Under the pieces are notes generated by a model. It ran no database searches. It had not been told where the DNA came from and saw only the letters and a program-made list of their open reading frames with translations. This document shows, piece by piece, positions 25,006 through 33,996 of a stretch of 60,652 nucleotides of DNA. Position 1 is the first letter of the stretch; each line of letters opens with the position of its first letter. Source of the DNA: Chloroflexota bacterium (lineage in GTDB: Bacteria > Chloroflexota > Anaerolineae > UBA4142 > SHND01); NCBI GenBank assembly GCA_016209205.1, contig JACQWQ010000044.1:19806-80457 (forward strand). Direction: 5' to 3'. The position numbers and the translations under genes were made by a program.

Positions 25006-26958
25006 TTAGTCTCGCGGCTTGTGACAGTCCGTGCATTGCGCGTCTTTATAATCCGCGTGATTGTCCGGGAACTTGGGCGCACCAGCGACGCCCGCCGCGT
25101 GACATGCTGCACAGGCGCTGGCGGCGTGATTTGGCGGAATCGGCGAAATGCCGGACGAACTGGGTGGCTCCCCCGCTTTGGGCGGAATTGGCAGAGTGCT
25201 AGACGGACCGGGTGGCTCCCCCGCTTTAGTGGGCTGATGGCACGTCGTACATTGACCGTTTGTAAATTTCTGTTCCTTGTGGAATTGCGGAATTTGTGGA
25301 AAACTTGCCGCGCCGCTGTCGTGACAACCTAAACATTCCGCGCGTCCGGCAAGTTCGTGCGGAATGCCGGGCGGCTTGCCAGCTTGTGCATCATAGCCCT
25401 CGGGAGGAATGGTCGGCGCGTGACACGCCAGGCACAAGTCGTTCGTGCGTCCTTCATGCGTCTCCGGCATCGGACGCACCGTACTGACCAACCCGTGACA
25501 AATTTGACAGTCCGGATTACCGCCGATGGGATGCGGGATTTGGGCGGGGGGCGCATTCGGGTCTGTTGGCGGCTTGATTGGCGGGCGAATAATTCGCGAC
25601 AGCGCCGGAGCATCAAAGCCCGCGTACTTCCATTTTGTGCCGTGACACGCGCTGTTAGAACAAAAGGAAGAGTTGTCTTTGCCGCCCGCGTTGCGCGTAT
25701 CGTGACACCCTTGGCAGGTCGCGTCAAATTTGGTGCGGTGTTCGATCAGCCAGGTGGTCGTCTTGTGCGAAGCCGGTTCGTTCGCCTGTTCGAGTGAGAT
25801 TGCCGGCGCCGATGTGCTTCCCGTCGCGACGGCGGGAATGGTGTGACAGACATTGCATTCAAGCCGAATCGCCGCTTTACGATCTTGGGTAAAGTGTTTG
25901 CCGTCATGGCAGCGGAAACACCCGGGCCAGTTCTTGTGTCCCAAATTGTCGGGATGCGTGTTCCAATCCAACCCTTGATCGGGAAAGTGCAGTTTCGGAT
26001 ACCAGGTCTGCAATTGCGCGACGGCGTTTTGAACGGCGGCGGTATTTTGTTGATAGTATTCCGCAAAGTTTTGTTTGTAGTACTGTTCCACGCGCGCGAT
26101 GGCTTGCTGCGCCAGTTCGAGGGAATTGCCATAGGGCACGGAAAGGACCTCGACGCCTTTTTGTTTGATGTTGGGAATGGTCGGATCAATTTGCTTGGTG
26201 GTGAGCAAATTGTCCATGGCTTGCGCGGGCGTCAGGAAGGTGTGTGAAACGCGGTTGTGACAATCCGTGCAGTCCATCCGCCGCTGGGGCAGTTGCGCTA
26301 CTTCTTCCGGCGTGAGCGGCTTTTCAATGTCGGTGTAAACGGTGGTCGTGCCGTCCGGATTGGTGACCTGAATCCACGGGATGTCTTGTTTCAGTTCCAC
26401 GTCGTCGCTATAAATAAAGTCAATCGGATTTTCAATATGCCAGTGAATGCCGCGCCCTAAACCTTCGCGCTGGGTGCCGCCGCCGGTCTTCATGATCAGC
26501 GTCGTATGCTCCAATGCGTTGGCGTCGTCTTGTTTGAATTCTTTTTCGGTAATGACCTTGTCCCAAGAAAATTTTTCGGGCCAGTGACATTTTTCGCACG
26601 ATTCTCGCGCGGGCTGCAAATCTTTGGCATACAACGGATATGTGTAATTACCGGTCCAGTAGGACCACACGAATTGCGCATCCACGGTTTTCCGTGTGAA
26701 TTGTACGCCGAACGAAGTACGCCCGATGTGACATTCTACACACGCGACGCGCGCGTGCGGCGAACGCAAGTACGAGCTATAGTGCGGCGGCATGGTGTGA
26801 CAGGTGTTGCCGCAAAAGTACGACGAGTTGGTATAGTCCCACACATAAGAGCTGCCGATAAATGCCAACAGCAGCACCAGCACGCCGCCGAGGATCAGCA
26901 GCCAGTTGCGTAGTTTGATTTTTCGTAGTTGCTGCCACACATTTTTCAATCGTTGCAT
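25006..26958 (-). CDS. 14-haem NapC/NirT-like membrane-anchored cytochrome c
   Basis: A 650-residue protein with an N-terminal anchor (LRNWLLILGGVLVLLLAFIG, ~17-36), then a NapC/NirT-type quinol-interacting head: CGNTCHTMPP (CX3CH, 49-54) and SPHARVACVECHIGRTSFG. Fourteen haem motifs are visible: twelve CXXCH, one CX3CH and one CX4CH (CSNSACH). The first four haems suggest quinol oxidation; the rest form a multihaem relay, ending in the di-haem module CAACH...GAPKFPDNH...CTDCH. A short PPKAGEPP repeat precedes that module. It follows the cytochrome b gene by 45 bp. Predicted location: outer face of the inner membrane. Confidence 0.9.
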   Translation of the reverse strand: MQRLKNVWQQLRKIKLRNWLLILGGVLVLLLAFIGSSYVWDYTNSSYFCGNTCHTMPPHYSSYLRSPHARVACVECHIGRTSFGVQFTRKTVDAQFVWSYWTGNYTYPLYAKDLQPARESCEKCHWPEKFSWDKVITEKEFKQDDANALEHTTLIMKTGGGTQREGLGRGIHWHIENPIDFIYSDDVELKQDIPWIQVTNPDGTTTVYTDIEKPLTPEEVAQLPQRRMDCTDCHNRVSHTFLTPAQAMDNLLTTKQIDPTIPNIKQKGVEVLSVPYGNSLELAQQAIARVEQYYKQNFAEYYQQNTAAVQNAVAQLQTWYPKLHFPDQGLDWNTHPDNLGHKNWPGCFRCHDGKHFTQDRKAAIRLECNVCHTIPAVATGSTSAPAISLEQANEPASHKTTTWLIEHRTKFDATCQGCHDTRNAGGKDNSSFCSNSACHGTKWKYAGFDAPALSRIIRPPIKPPTDPNAPPAQIPHPIGGNPDCQICHGLVSTVRPMPETHEGRTNDLCLACHAPTIPPEGYDAQAGKPPGIPHELAGRAECLGCHDSGAASFPQIPQFHKEQKFTNGQCTTCHQPTKAGEPPGPSSTLPIPPKAGEPPSSSGISPIPPNHAASACAACHAAGVAGAPKFPDNHADYKDAQCTDCHKPRD

Positions 26959-27003
26959 ACGGGCCCTCCAAAAAATCGCGAATGTCCTTTCTTTTTTAAT
27001 TCT

Positions 27004-28146
27004 CTATTGCAATTTGTGACAGTCCACGCAGGTAGAATCCAAACGACCCTCGTGATCCGGTGGGTTTTTGGGCGCGCTGCCCACGCCGGTGGCATGACAC
27101 ACCTGACAGACCGTACGCCCCGCGTGATCGGCGGGTAATGGATTTGCCACCGCAACCCCACTCGCAGTGGGTGAGACCGGCGGCGCGGGCGTATATGTAG
27201 GTTTGCCGGGTTCCAGGGTCGCTGTGGGCGGCGGCGGTGTCTGGGTTAGCTGCACACGCGTTGCGCTGGGCGTAAACGTGCGCGGCGCAAATACCTGTTG
27301 GCCCGCGGAGGCGGGCGGCAGGGTGCTGATCGCAGTCGTTTCGGCCGTGACAAAAAGATAGAGCGCCAAGAGCATGACCGCGCCCGCGATGACGGCGACC
27401 GGGGCATAGCGGCGCTTGCGGCGCTGTTGAATTTCGGCGGGCGCTTGATAACTTGCCTTGCCTTGTTCCAGCAATTCCAGTTCGACCGAGTGTTCCTCTT
27501 CCATTTCCCGTCGCGACAGTTTGCCGTTGAACATGGATTTGTTGAACGTCTTGAGATGGACGTTATAGATATGCCACACCAGAATCGCGAGCACGGCGAG
27601 AATCGCTTCGCCGCCGTGCGCGGCTTTGGCAACGGGAATCCATTCGCCGGGCAAAAACTTGCTGCTCAAGATCGGATTCCACAAGATAAAGCCGGTCAGC
27701 GCCATGATGGCTGTGCCCCACACGAGCGCCCAGTATTCAAATTTCTCGCCCCACGTGTAACGGTCGTATTTCGGCGCGTCCTTGCGCATACCGAGATTAT
27801 AGAAAAACTGATTGAACGCGTCGAACGCGTCCTGCAAGACCGGGAAAATGGTCCAGCGCGCGCGTTCCACATAAATCTTGTAGCCGATCATGATGAACTC
27901 GGCGATGGATACAAAGATCAAGACAATCGCCGCATAGTGATGGATGATGCGGACATTTTCAATGCTGCCCATCCATGCAATCAGCGTCTCGGCCCATTCA
28001 TCCCCCGCGAACTTTTGCGGCAGCCCGGTAAGGGCGAGCAGGGTAAAGGAAAGAATCAAGAGCACGTGTTGGGCGCGTTGAACGCTGCTAAAACGCCGGT
28101 ACTCTTGGACCGATACAGCTTTGGGAGATTCGGGTACAGTTGCCAT
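27004..28146 (-). CDS. Cytochrome b561/formate-dehydrogenase-gamma-type protein fused to a di-haem c tail
   Basis: A 380-residue protein. Residues ~1-215 are a four-helix di-haem cytochrome b of the FdnI type with membrane histidines in HHYAAIVLI, AAHGGEAILAV and WHIYNVHLK. A cytoplasmic stretch and a further helix (VAVIAGAVMLLALYLFV) lead to a Pro/Thr linker and a C-terminal di-haem module (CQVCH, CVDCH). The fusion of a quinone-site cytochrome b to c haems on the other side suggests it passes electrons between the menaquinone pool and the multihaem partners encoded on either side. ATG at 28146; seven bp separate it from the upstream cytochrome stop. Confidence 0.88.
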   Translation of the reverse strand: MATVPESPKAVSVQEYRRFSSVQRAQHVLLILSFTLLALTGLPQKFAGDEWAETLIAWMGSIENVRIIHHYAAIVLIFVSIAEFIMIGYKIYVERARWTIFPVLQDAFDAFNQFFYNLGMRKDAPKYDRYTWGEKFEYWALVWGTAIMALTGFILWNPILSSKFLPGEWIPVAKAAHGGEAILAVLAILVWHIYNVHLKTFNKSMFNGKLSRREMEEEHSVELELLEQGKASYQAPAEIQQRRKRRYAPVAVIAGAVMLLALYLFVTAETTAISTLPPASAGQQVFAPRTFTPSATRVQLTQTPPPPTATLEPGKPTYTPAPPVSPTASGVAVANPLPADHAGRTVCQVCHATGVGSAPKNPPDHEGRLDSTCVDCHKLQ

Positions 28147-28153
28147 AGTCGCC

Positions 28154-29287
28154 TCAGCTCTGTTTTGCCAAGCGCCGTCGGACTCGACGTAACACATCGC
28201 TCGCGATAAAGATCAGTAAGGCGCCGATGGTCAGCGGAATAAGAATCCAATAAAAAAGATTCACGTAATACACCAGCGGATACTTGTCGGGACTCGCTTC
28301 ATAGTGACTCATCCACGCGGCGGTAAAGGATTCCGTTGTGGCATCGGGATGACACTTGCGACATGTCTTGAGCAAATTCTCTTGCGTCGAAACCGTGGAG
28401 GTCGGGTCCTTGGTGCTCTTGATGTCATGCACGCCGTGACAGTCATAACAGACCGGTTTGTTGGTCGCTTGGTCGGGATGCTGCTTGGCAAAGAGTTCGA
28501 CGGTCGTACCGTGAAAATCTGCAATGTACGTATCCAGCACCTTGGTCGAAATCGCGTACTTGGCCATAATCGCTTTATCGGTGTGACAGCGGGCGCAGAT
28601 TTCGGGTGACTTGAGCCGGAACGCGGTGGTCGTCGGATTGTCAATTTCGTGGACGCCGTGACAATCAATACACGTCGGCACATCGGGATTGGCGTCGTCG
28701 AACAATGCTTTGCCGTGCACGCTCTTGACATAGGCATCGCTGATGGTGCTGTGACACTGCGCGCAGGTTTGTGGAATGCGCGTCCGCGGGGTGGCGGGAT
28801 CGGTCACCGCGTGCGCGGTATGACAATCCGTACACACGGCCGCGTTGCGATTGCCGCCCGCGAGCGCGACTTGGTGCATGCTGTCGAGCGTCTTGCGATA
28901 ATTGTCGGGATGACAGCTTTCACAGGTTTTGTAATTTTGCAGGGTCACATCGCGGCGGTCAAGATAATTTGCTGACGGATGGGGATATCCTTGAATGTCG
29001 GTGTGGCATTGCACACACTGTACATTCAGCGTGCCGTGAATCGTATCGTGATAAACTTTCGGGTCTACAAAGAGCGACAGGGGTTCGCCGCTGCGGAGGG
29101 TCATCGAGAGATTCGGATTGGAATGACAGCGCAGACACGCTTCGTTGTCGGTGGGCCCTTGCGCCTGCGCGGGAATTGCCCAGCCGAGTGCGGCACCGGC
29201 TGCCAAAACGAGCGCGAGCCCGAGTACAAGCCAGCGTGCGCTGCAAACGCCGTTGTTGCGACGGAAGGATTTACGTAACCAAATCAA
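28154..29287 (-). CDS. 9-haem membrane-anchored cytochrome c
   Basis: About 377 residues with a signal peptide (WLVLGLALVLAAGAALGWAI), nine CXXCH motifs (CLRCH, CVQCH, CESCH, CTDCH, CAQCH, CIDCH, CARCH, CYDCH, CRKCH) and a C-terminal membrane helix (LFYWILIPLTIGALLIFIAS) followed by a basic tail. Tandem CXXCH spacing resembles cytochrome c3-like families. It is the first gene of the minus-strand cytochrome operon. The TTG at 29287 is chosen because GGGAGG lies seven bases upstream and it opens directly into a basic n-region; upstream in-frame ATGs would add residues that do not look like a signal. Confidence 0.85.
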   Translation of the reverse strand: MIWLRKSFRRNNGVCSARWLVLGLALVLAAGAALGWAIPAQAQGPTDNEACLRCHSNPNLSMTLRSGEPLSLFVDPKVYHDTIHGTLNVQCVQCHTDIQGYPHPSANYLDRRDVTLQNYKTCESCHPDNYRKTLDSMHQVALAGGNRNAAVCTDCHTAHAVTDPATPRTRIPQTCAQCHSTISDAYVKSVHGKALFDDANPDVPTCIDCHGVHEIDNPTTTAFRLKSPEICARCHTDKAIMAKYAISTKVLDTYIADFHGTTVELFAKQHPDQATNKPVCYDCHGVHDIKSTKDPTSTVSTQENLLKTCRKCHPDATTESFTAAWMSHYEASPDKYPLVYYVNLFYWILIPLTIGALLIFIASDVLRRVRRRLAKQS

Positions 29288-29644
29288 AGAGCGCCTCCCA
29301 TAACATGCCGCGCCAAAAAAAATCCACGCCGACATCAGCGCTTGTTGCGTCTCCTGTCCCAAGAGCCGCGCATCAATTAGGGCAGATTCCTGAGCCGCGA
29401 GGGTTTTGTCCTAGCCGAACTAGGAATCTGCCCCAGAGTCTACGCGGTGCGAGTCCTTTTAGAATAGGAAACCAGTCAAAAGTCGGTGAGAAATTGGCTC
29501 GTCTCGCTGCGCGACCCATATTTGAGAAAAACTTTCACCAAAAAGTTACGACGTTTTGACTTGGATTCCCTACACTCGTCACAGTGTTGCACCCAAAGAC
29601 GGGTATGCACACGAGATGCACGCTAGTGATGGTGGAGTCATGTG
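29288..29644. promoter_or_regulatory. Divergent control region of the cytochrome operon and haem-sensor kinase
   Basis: Between two divergent transcripts lies a perfect 12-bp inverted repeat GGGCAGATTCCT / AGGAATCTGCCC (29380-29391 and 29422-29433), with an inner CCTAG...CTAGG palindrome. It could be an operator for the NarL-type regulator at 31745 or an RNA hairpin. No gene is visible. Confidence 0.5.
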
Positions 29645-31651
29645 ATGAAAGCAGCAGTGCCATTCCGGTCAAGCGTACGCGTACGCGTTGTGCTGGGTGT
29701 CACGATTCTCTTGATCCTCATTTTGGGTCTGGGCGCGCAGTTTCAATACACCGTCCACCGCGAAACAATGCTCGCCAACCTGGAAGCGACCTCGACGTGG
29801 ATCGGCGAAAGCGTCGAGCGGACCCTCACACGCGCCATGCTCAGCCGCGACCGCGCCCAACTAGAGCAAGTGGCGCAAGACCTTGCCGTGGGCGATACGA
29901 TTCGCAATGCCATGATTCTGAATCACAAGGGCGTTGTGCGCATCGCCGCGCGGAGCGCAGAGCTTGACTCGAGCATCCCCGCCACCGATCCCACCTGCCT
30001 GAATTGTCACCGCTCGAACGACCGCACCTCCAGCCAAAGTTTCGTCTTTACCACGCCGGACGGCGCGCGGGTTTTTCGCAACGTCACGCCGATTCTGAAT
30101 CGCGCGGCGTGTCAAAGCTGCCACGATACTGCCGAACGCGTGAATGGGATTCTCGTCATTGACCTGCCGATTGAAGCGCTTGAAGCGCACCTGCGCGCGG
30201 ACCTGGAGCAGAATCTGGTCATTGCGGCGGTGACAATCGTCCTTATCGCCATGATCATTCTTTTGCTGCTTGACCATATTGTGCTGGCGAAACTGGATGA
30301 TTTTCGTGCGGCACTGCTGCGTTATGCGCGCGGTGATTTTGCGGCGCGCGTTCCCGTCACGGCGCGGGATGAGATCGGTAATCTCGCACGCGCAGTCAAT
30401 CACATGGCGCAGGGCTTGGAAGAAAAAGAAAAATTGGAGCAGGAGGTCCAGCGCACCGCCCGCCAGCTCGAACGCGAGTCGGCGAGTCTCGGCGCACTGT
30501 ATCGCGTCGCCTTGGAATCCAGTCGTTCGTTGAATGTGGACGACGTCCTGCGCGCGGGTTTGGAAAACGCGCGCGCCGCCGCCGCAATGGCCTCGGGCGA
30601 AATTTATTTGACGGAACCTGCTACGCACACGCTGCGCTTGCGCGCGGCTGTCGGCGCCCCTTCCGATTTTTTGCCCGTCGCGGAGCTGTTGTGTCAAGGC
30701 GAATGTCTCTGCGGCACGGTGGTCGCCCAGGCCAAGCCGAGCGTCGCCAATGATCTGCGACTTGGACCCAGCGGTACGTGTGGGCCCTGTCGTTTGTTTG
30801 GTTTCCGCGCGGCGGCGGCGATTCCACTGTGTGCGCGCGGGCGCACCTTGGGGGTAATTTTTTTGCACGACACTTCGCCGCGCGAATTTTCCGCCGACGA
30901 TCGCGCGCTCCTAAACGCGTTGGGCGATCAACTCGGCGTTGCGATTGACAATGCCCTGCTCTATACCGAGATGGAATCGCGCGTACAAGCATTGTCGCGT
31001 CAGGTGCAGCATCTGGCCGTCTTGGAAGAACGCGACCGCCTCGCACGGGAAATGCACGACGGCTTTGCACAGACGCTCGCGCTGCTGCACTTGAAATTGA
31101 GCGTGGCGCAAGCGGCAAGCCGGACAACAGGCGAATTCGCCAACGCGCTCGCCGAAGTGCGCGGAATTGTGGATCAAACGTTTGAAGAGGCGCGCCAGCT
31201 CATTGGCGATTTGCGCACCCCGCTGCCGCAGCCGACCAATTTTGTGGGCAGTCTTTCAGAGTACGTAAATACTTTTGCGCTGCGTTACAATTTGCAGGCA
31301 GAGGTGTGCGCAGACGCGGACGCCATGCATACGTGTTGTTCGCCCGATGTAGAGATTCAAGTCATGCGGATTGTGCAAGAGACGATGGCAAATGTGCGCA
31401 AGCACGCGCGCGCCGCGCACGTGCGCGTCGAATTTGCGCGCCAAAATGGGACGCTGAACATTCAGATTCAAGATGACGGACAGGGTTTCGATCCCGCGGC
31501 CATCGCGCGCACCACCGGGCATTTTGGATTGGCCATCATGCGCGAACGCGCGGCGAGTTTCGGCGGCGAGCTGCACATCCGCGGTGAACCCGGGGTGGGG
31601 ACGACGATTCAATTGCGCGTGCCGGTGGCGCAGCAACCGCGCGAGAGATAG
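29645..31651 (+). CDS. NarX-type histidine kinase with a di-haem c sensor domain
   Basis: A 668-residue membrane kinase. TM1 ~15-32; the periplasmic sensor (~33-185) contains two c-type haem motifs, CLNCH (118-122) and CQSCH (156-160), as in haem-containing Cache/PAS sensors; TM2 ~190-215; a HAMP; a GAF domain with clustered cysteines (CQGECLCG then CGPC); HisKA_3 with LAREMHDGFAQ (phospho-His) and an HATPase ending DDGQGFDP...GLAIMRERA. Expected job: redox or ligand sensing at the haems, phosphorylating the NarL-type regulator encoded 93 bp downstream. ATG at 29645 has GGTGGAG upstream. It is transcribed away from the cytochrome operon. Confidence 0.93.
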   Translation: MKAAVPFRSSVRVRVVLGVTILLILILGLGAQFQYTVHRETMLANLEATSTWIGESVERTLTRAMLSRDRAQLEQVAQDLAVGDTIRNAMILNHKGVVRIAARSAELDSSIPATDPTCLNCHRSNDRTSSQSFVFTTPDGARVFRNVTPILNRAACQSCHDTAERVNGILVIDLPIEALEAHLRADLEQNLVIAAVTIVLIAMIILLLLDHIVLAKLDDFRAALLRYARGDFAARVPVTARDEIGNLARAVNHMAQGLEEKEKLEQEVQRTARQLERESASLGALYRVALESSRSLNVDDVLRAGLENARAAAAMASGEIYLTEPATHTLRLRAAVGAPSDFLPVAELLCQGECLCGTVVAQAKPSVANDLRLGPSGTCGPCRLFGFRAAAAIPLCARGRTLGVIFLHDTSPREFSADDRALLNALGDQLGVAIDNALLYTEMESRVQALSRQVQHLAVLEERDRLAREMHDGFAQTLALLHLKLSVAQAASRTTGEFANALAEVRGIVDQTFEEARQLIGDLRTPLPQPTNFVGSLSEYVNTFALRYNLQAEVCADADAMHTCCSPDVEIQVMRIVQETMANVRKHARAAHVRVEFARQNGTLNIQIQDDGQGFDPAAIARTTGHFGLAIMRERAASFGGELHIRGEPGVGTTIQLRVPVAQQPRER

Positions 31652-31744
31652 CACGCGTAGGGCAATTTGTGGCAAACGCTGTTTGCAGAAATCGCCCTAC
31701 GGCGTCACCCGTCATCTTGTCACGAAAGTTCGAGTGTGGAGAAA

Positions 31745-32395
31745 ATGCGAATCTTGCTCGTAGACGACCATATCCTATTCCGCAAAGGTCTTGCACAGCT
31801 CTTGAATTCCCAGCCGGATTTCCAAGTCGTCGGCGAAGCGGGGGATGGATTCAAGGCATTGGACAAGGCGCGCGAGCTGATGCCCGATTTGATTTTGATG
31901 GACATTAACATGCCGGGCTGTGACGGACGCGAGGCAACGCGTTTGATCAAGCAGGCGCTGCCGTACGTGGTGATTGTCATGCTCACGGTTTCGGATGACG
32001 ATCAAGATTTGTTCGCCGCGCTCAAGAACGGCGCGCAAGGGTACTTGCTGAAAAAAATGGACCCGGAAGATTTGTTCGCGCAGCTGCGCGGCTTGGCGCG
32101 CGGCGAAGCGCCGCTTTCACGACTGCTTGCCAGCAGAATTTTGAACGAGTTTAGTCGGACTGCCGCGCCCGACGCGGCTTGCGAACGCGAGCTGACGGCG
32201 CGCGAACGGCAGGTTTTGCAGCACGTCGCGTTGGGGCTGACGAATCGCGAAATCGCCGAGAAACTGGTGTTGTCCGAAAACACAGTCAAAAATCATCTGC
32301 GCAACATTCTTGCCAAACTGCACCTCGAAAATCGTGTTCAGGCAGCCGCGTATGCCTTGCGCGAAGGACTCGTCCCGATTCACTCCGACAAGTAG
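31745..32395 (+). CDS. NarL/FixJ-family response regulator
   Basis: A 216-residue regulator. Receiver ~1-120 with MRILLVDDH (acidic pair), phospho-Asp in DLILMDINMPG (~54) and switch Lys in YLLKKMD; a LuxR-type HTH ~148-210 with TARERQVLQHVALGLTNREI and TVKNHLRNILAKL. It is the cognate partner of the di-haem kinase. GGAGAAA precedes the ATG. Confidence 0.95.
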   Translation: MRILLVDDHILFRKGLAQLLNSQPDFQVVGEAGDGFKALDKARELMPDLILMDINMPGCDGREATRLIKQALPYVVIVMLTVSDDDQDLFAALKNGAQGYLLKKMDPEDLFAQLRGLARGEAPLSRLLASRILNEFSRTAAPDAACERELTARERQVLQHVALGLTNREIAEKLVLSENTVKNHLRNILAKLHLENRVQAAAYALREGLVPIHSDK

Positions 32396-32863
32396 CAAAC
32401 CATTTTATTCACTCACCTTACGCAGTACTTGTCATTTCGAGATGGTCAGCCCGCAGGGGCTGTATGGGCTCAGGACTGTCATATCGAGCGGGGCGAGATA
32501 TCTCAGTCCCTTCGATATGACAAGTCCTGTGCAGGCGTTCCCTCAATTCTTCGGGACAAGTTTTGCGAGAAATCTCAGTGGAAAAACCGAGATTTCGGCG
32601 ACGAACTGCGTCGCAACTCCGCTTCGAAATGACAGTGCGTAACACGAGTTATTCACATTCGCGCGGCAGTGACTCGGCACACGCCTTTTTAGTCCCGGGA
32701 AAAGTTCCGGGGTTTTCTTTTTCCTGTTTGCGCAGGAGTGACATAGCTCGAAAGAACTAGGAGAAAAAATAGTCCGTTCGAGCTAGGCAAGATAGATAGA
32801 CTGGGGCGTGACATTTTGCACAATCTGTCGGATACTGGCGGCGGAATCAAAGAAAGGAGCGGG
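32396..32863. repeat. Intergenic region with mosaic repeat and palindromes
   Basis: No gene. From ~32421 to 32640 lies a member of the TCATTTCGAG repeat family, reverse-complementary over ~90 bp to 3713-3775. CCCGGGAAAAGTTCCGGGGTTTTC at ~32694 (given as arms CCCGG/CCGGG) followed by TTTTCTTTTT resembles a terminator. A long imperfect palindrome TAGCTCGAAAGAACTA / TAGTCCGTTCGAGCTA at 32744-32785 stands upstream of the orphan receiver gene and may be an operator. Confidence 0.7.
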
Positions 32864-33199
32864 GTGGAGCAGCGGCGCGTTCTGATTCTCTGTGGGCCGG
32901 GGCTTTTCTGGCGGGGCATTCAGAGTCTCTTGGAAGCGGATCCCCGTTTGGAAATTATTGGCGCCACGAGCGACCTGGCGCGCGCGCGCGAAATGATAGA
33001 GCAGCTCAAACCAGATATATTGATTTTGGACGAAGCGCTCTTTCCGTTGCAGGTGGGACAATTCAAGTTGGAAGCACGTCTCACTCCGCCGCCAACGCTC
33101 GTGACACTCTATGAAAGCGACGACTGGATGCGGATTCACCGCATCACAGGACGTGTGCTCGGGAATCCCAATGAGTTAGTGGATACTCTGGTCGAATAG
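32864..33199 (+). CDS. Orphan pseudo-receiver domain
   Basis: A 111-residue protein resembling a NarL-type receiver (VLILCGPGLFWRGIQSLLEADP; IIGATSDLARAREMIEQLKP; DILILDEAL). The usual acidic pair after the first strand is replaced by Cys-Gly, whereas the central Asp is kept. There is no HTH. It is thus probably a ligand- or protein-binding pseudo-receiver, or a decaying regulator. GTG at 32864 has AAAGGAG five bases upstream. It lies directly ahead of the cytochrome bc genes. Confidence 0.7.
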   Translation: MEQRRVLILCGPGLFWRGIQSLLEADPRLEIIGATSDLARAREMIEQLKPDILILDEALFPLQVGQFKLEARLTPPPTLVTLYESDDWMRIHRITGRVLGNPNELVDTLVE

Positions 33200-33306
33200 C
33201 CCGCGCTGAGGATGGCGCCGGGGAAGCGTGTGAGGTGTTGAATGCCTCCGGCGCAACAAGCTGCGCGCCGGAGGCATTGTGTTTTCATAAAGGTATAGGT
33301 GATCAA

Positions 33307-33996
33307 GTGGCACGAATGTTGAATCCGACTCGAGTCTCTCAAGGATTGCTCGCCTGGATTGAAGAGCGCATTCCCGTTCAGGCGTGGATTGCTGCGTCTC
33401 TGCACGTCACAATTCCGCGCAGCGCGCACACCTTTTATCTCGGCGGCATCACGCTTTTTTGTTTTGTCGTCCAAGGGACGACCGGCATCTTACTGGCGTT
33501 GTATTACCAACCGACGCCGGAAACTGCCTACGACAGTATATTGGTCATCATGAACCAGTTGAACTTTGGCTGGCTGATTCGCAGCGTTCATGCGTGGAGC
33601 GCGAACTTGATGATCATCTTTTGCATTTTGCATCTCTTACGTATCGTTTTGCAGGGAGCATACAAAAAGCCGCGCGAGATTACCTGGTTGGTCGGAATGG
33701 GTTTGCTGTTTCTGACGCTCGGGTTTGGTTTTACCGGGTATTTGCTGCCGTGGGACCAGCGCGCGTTTTGGGCGACGACGGTCGGCACCGAGATCGCCGG
33801 GGCCGTTCCGTTCATCGGCGATTTCGTACGCCAATTTTTGCGCGGCGGCGCCGATGTGAGTGCTGCCACGCTGACGCGCTTTTTCGGCGTCCACGTCCTT
33901 GTGCTGCCGGTTGCTCTGGCCGGACTGCTCGTGCTGCATCTGCTGTTGATTCACCAGCAAGGGTTGGCAGATCCGGAAGGGGATGAAAACGAATGA
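33307..33996 (+). CDS. Cytochrome b, N-terminal (b6-type) subunit
   Basis: About 229 residues. Four-helix cytochrome b core of bc complexes: HVTIPRSAHTFYLGGITLF, SVHAWSANLMIIFCILHLLR with haem-ligand His pair spacing HxxxxxxxxxxxxxH, GFTGYLLPWDQRAFWATTVG (Qo-side motif) and the second His pair in FFGVHVLVLP...LHLLLIHQQG. With the next gene it forms a split b6/IV-type cytochrome b. GTG at 33307 (AGGTGA upstream) or the ATG at 33316 may be used. It overlaps the next gene by ATGA. Confidence 0.92.
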   Translation: MARMLNPTRVSQGLLAWIEERIPVQAWIAASLHVTIPRSAHTFYLGGITLFCFVVQGTTGILLALYYQPTPETAYDSILVIMNQLNFGWLIRSVHAWSANLMIIFCILHLLRIVLQGAYKKPREITWLVGMGLLFLTLGFGFTGYLLPWDQRAFWATTVGTEIAGAVPFIGDFVRQFLRGGADVSAATLTRFFGVHVLVLPVALAGLLVLHLLLIHQQGLADPEGDENE

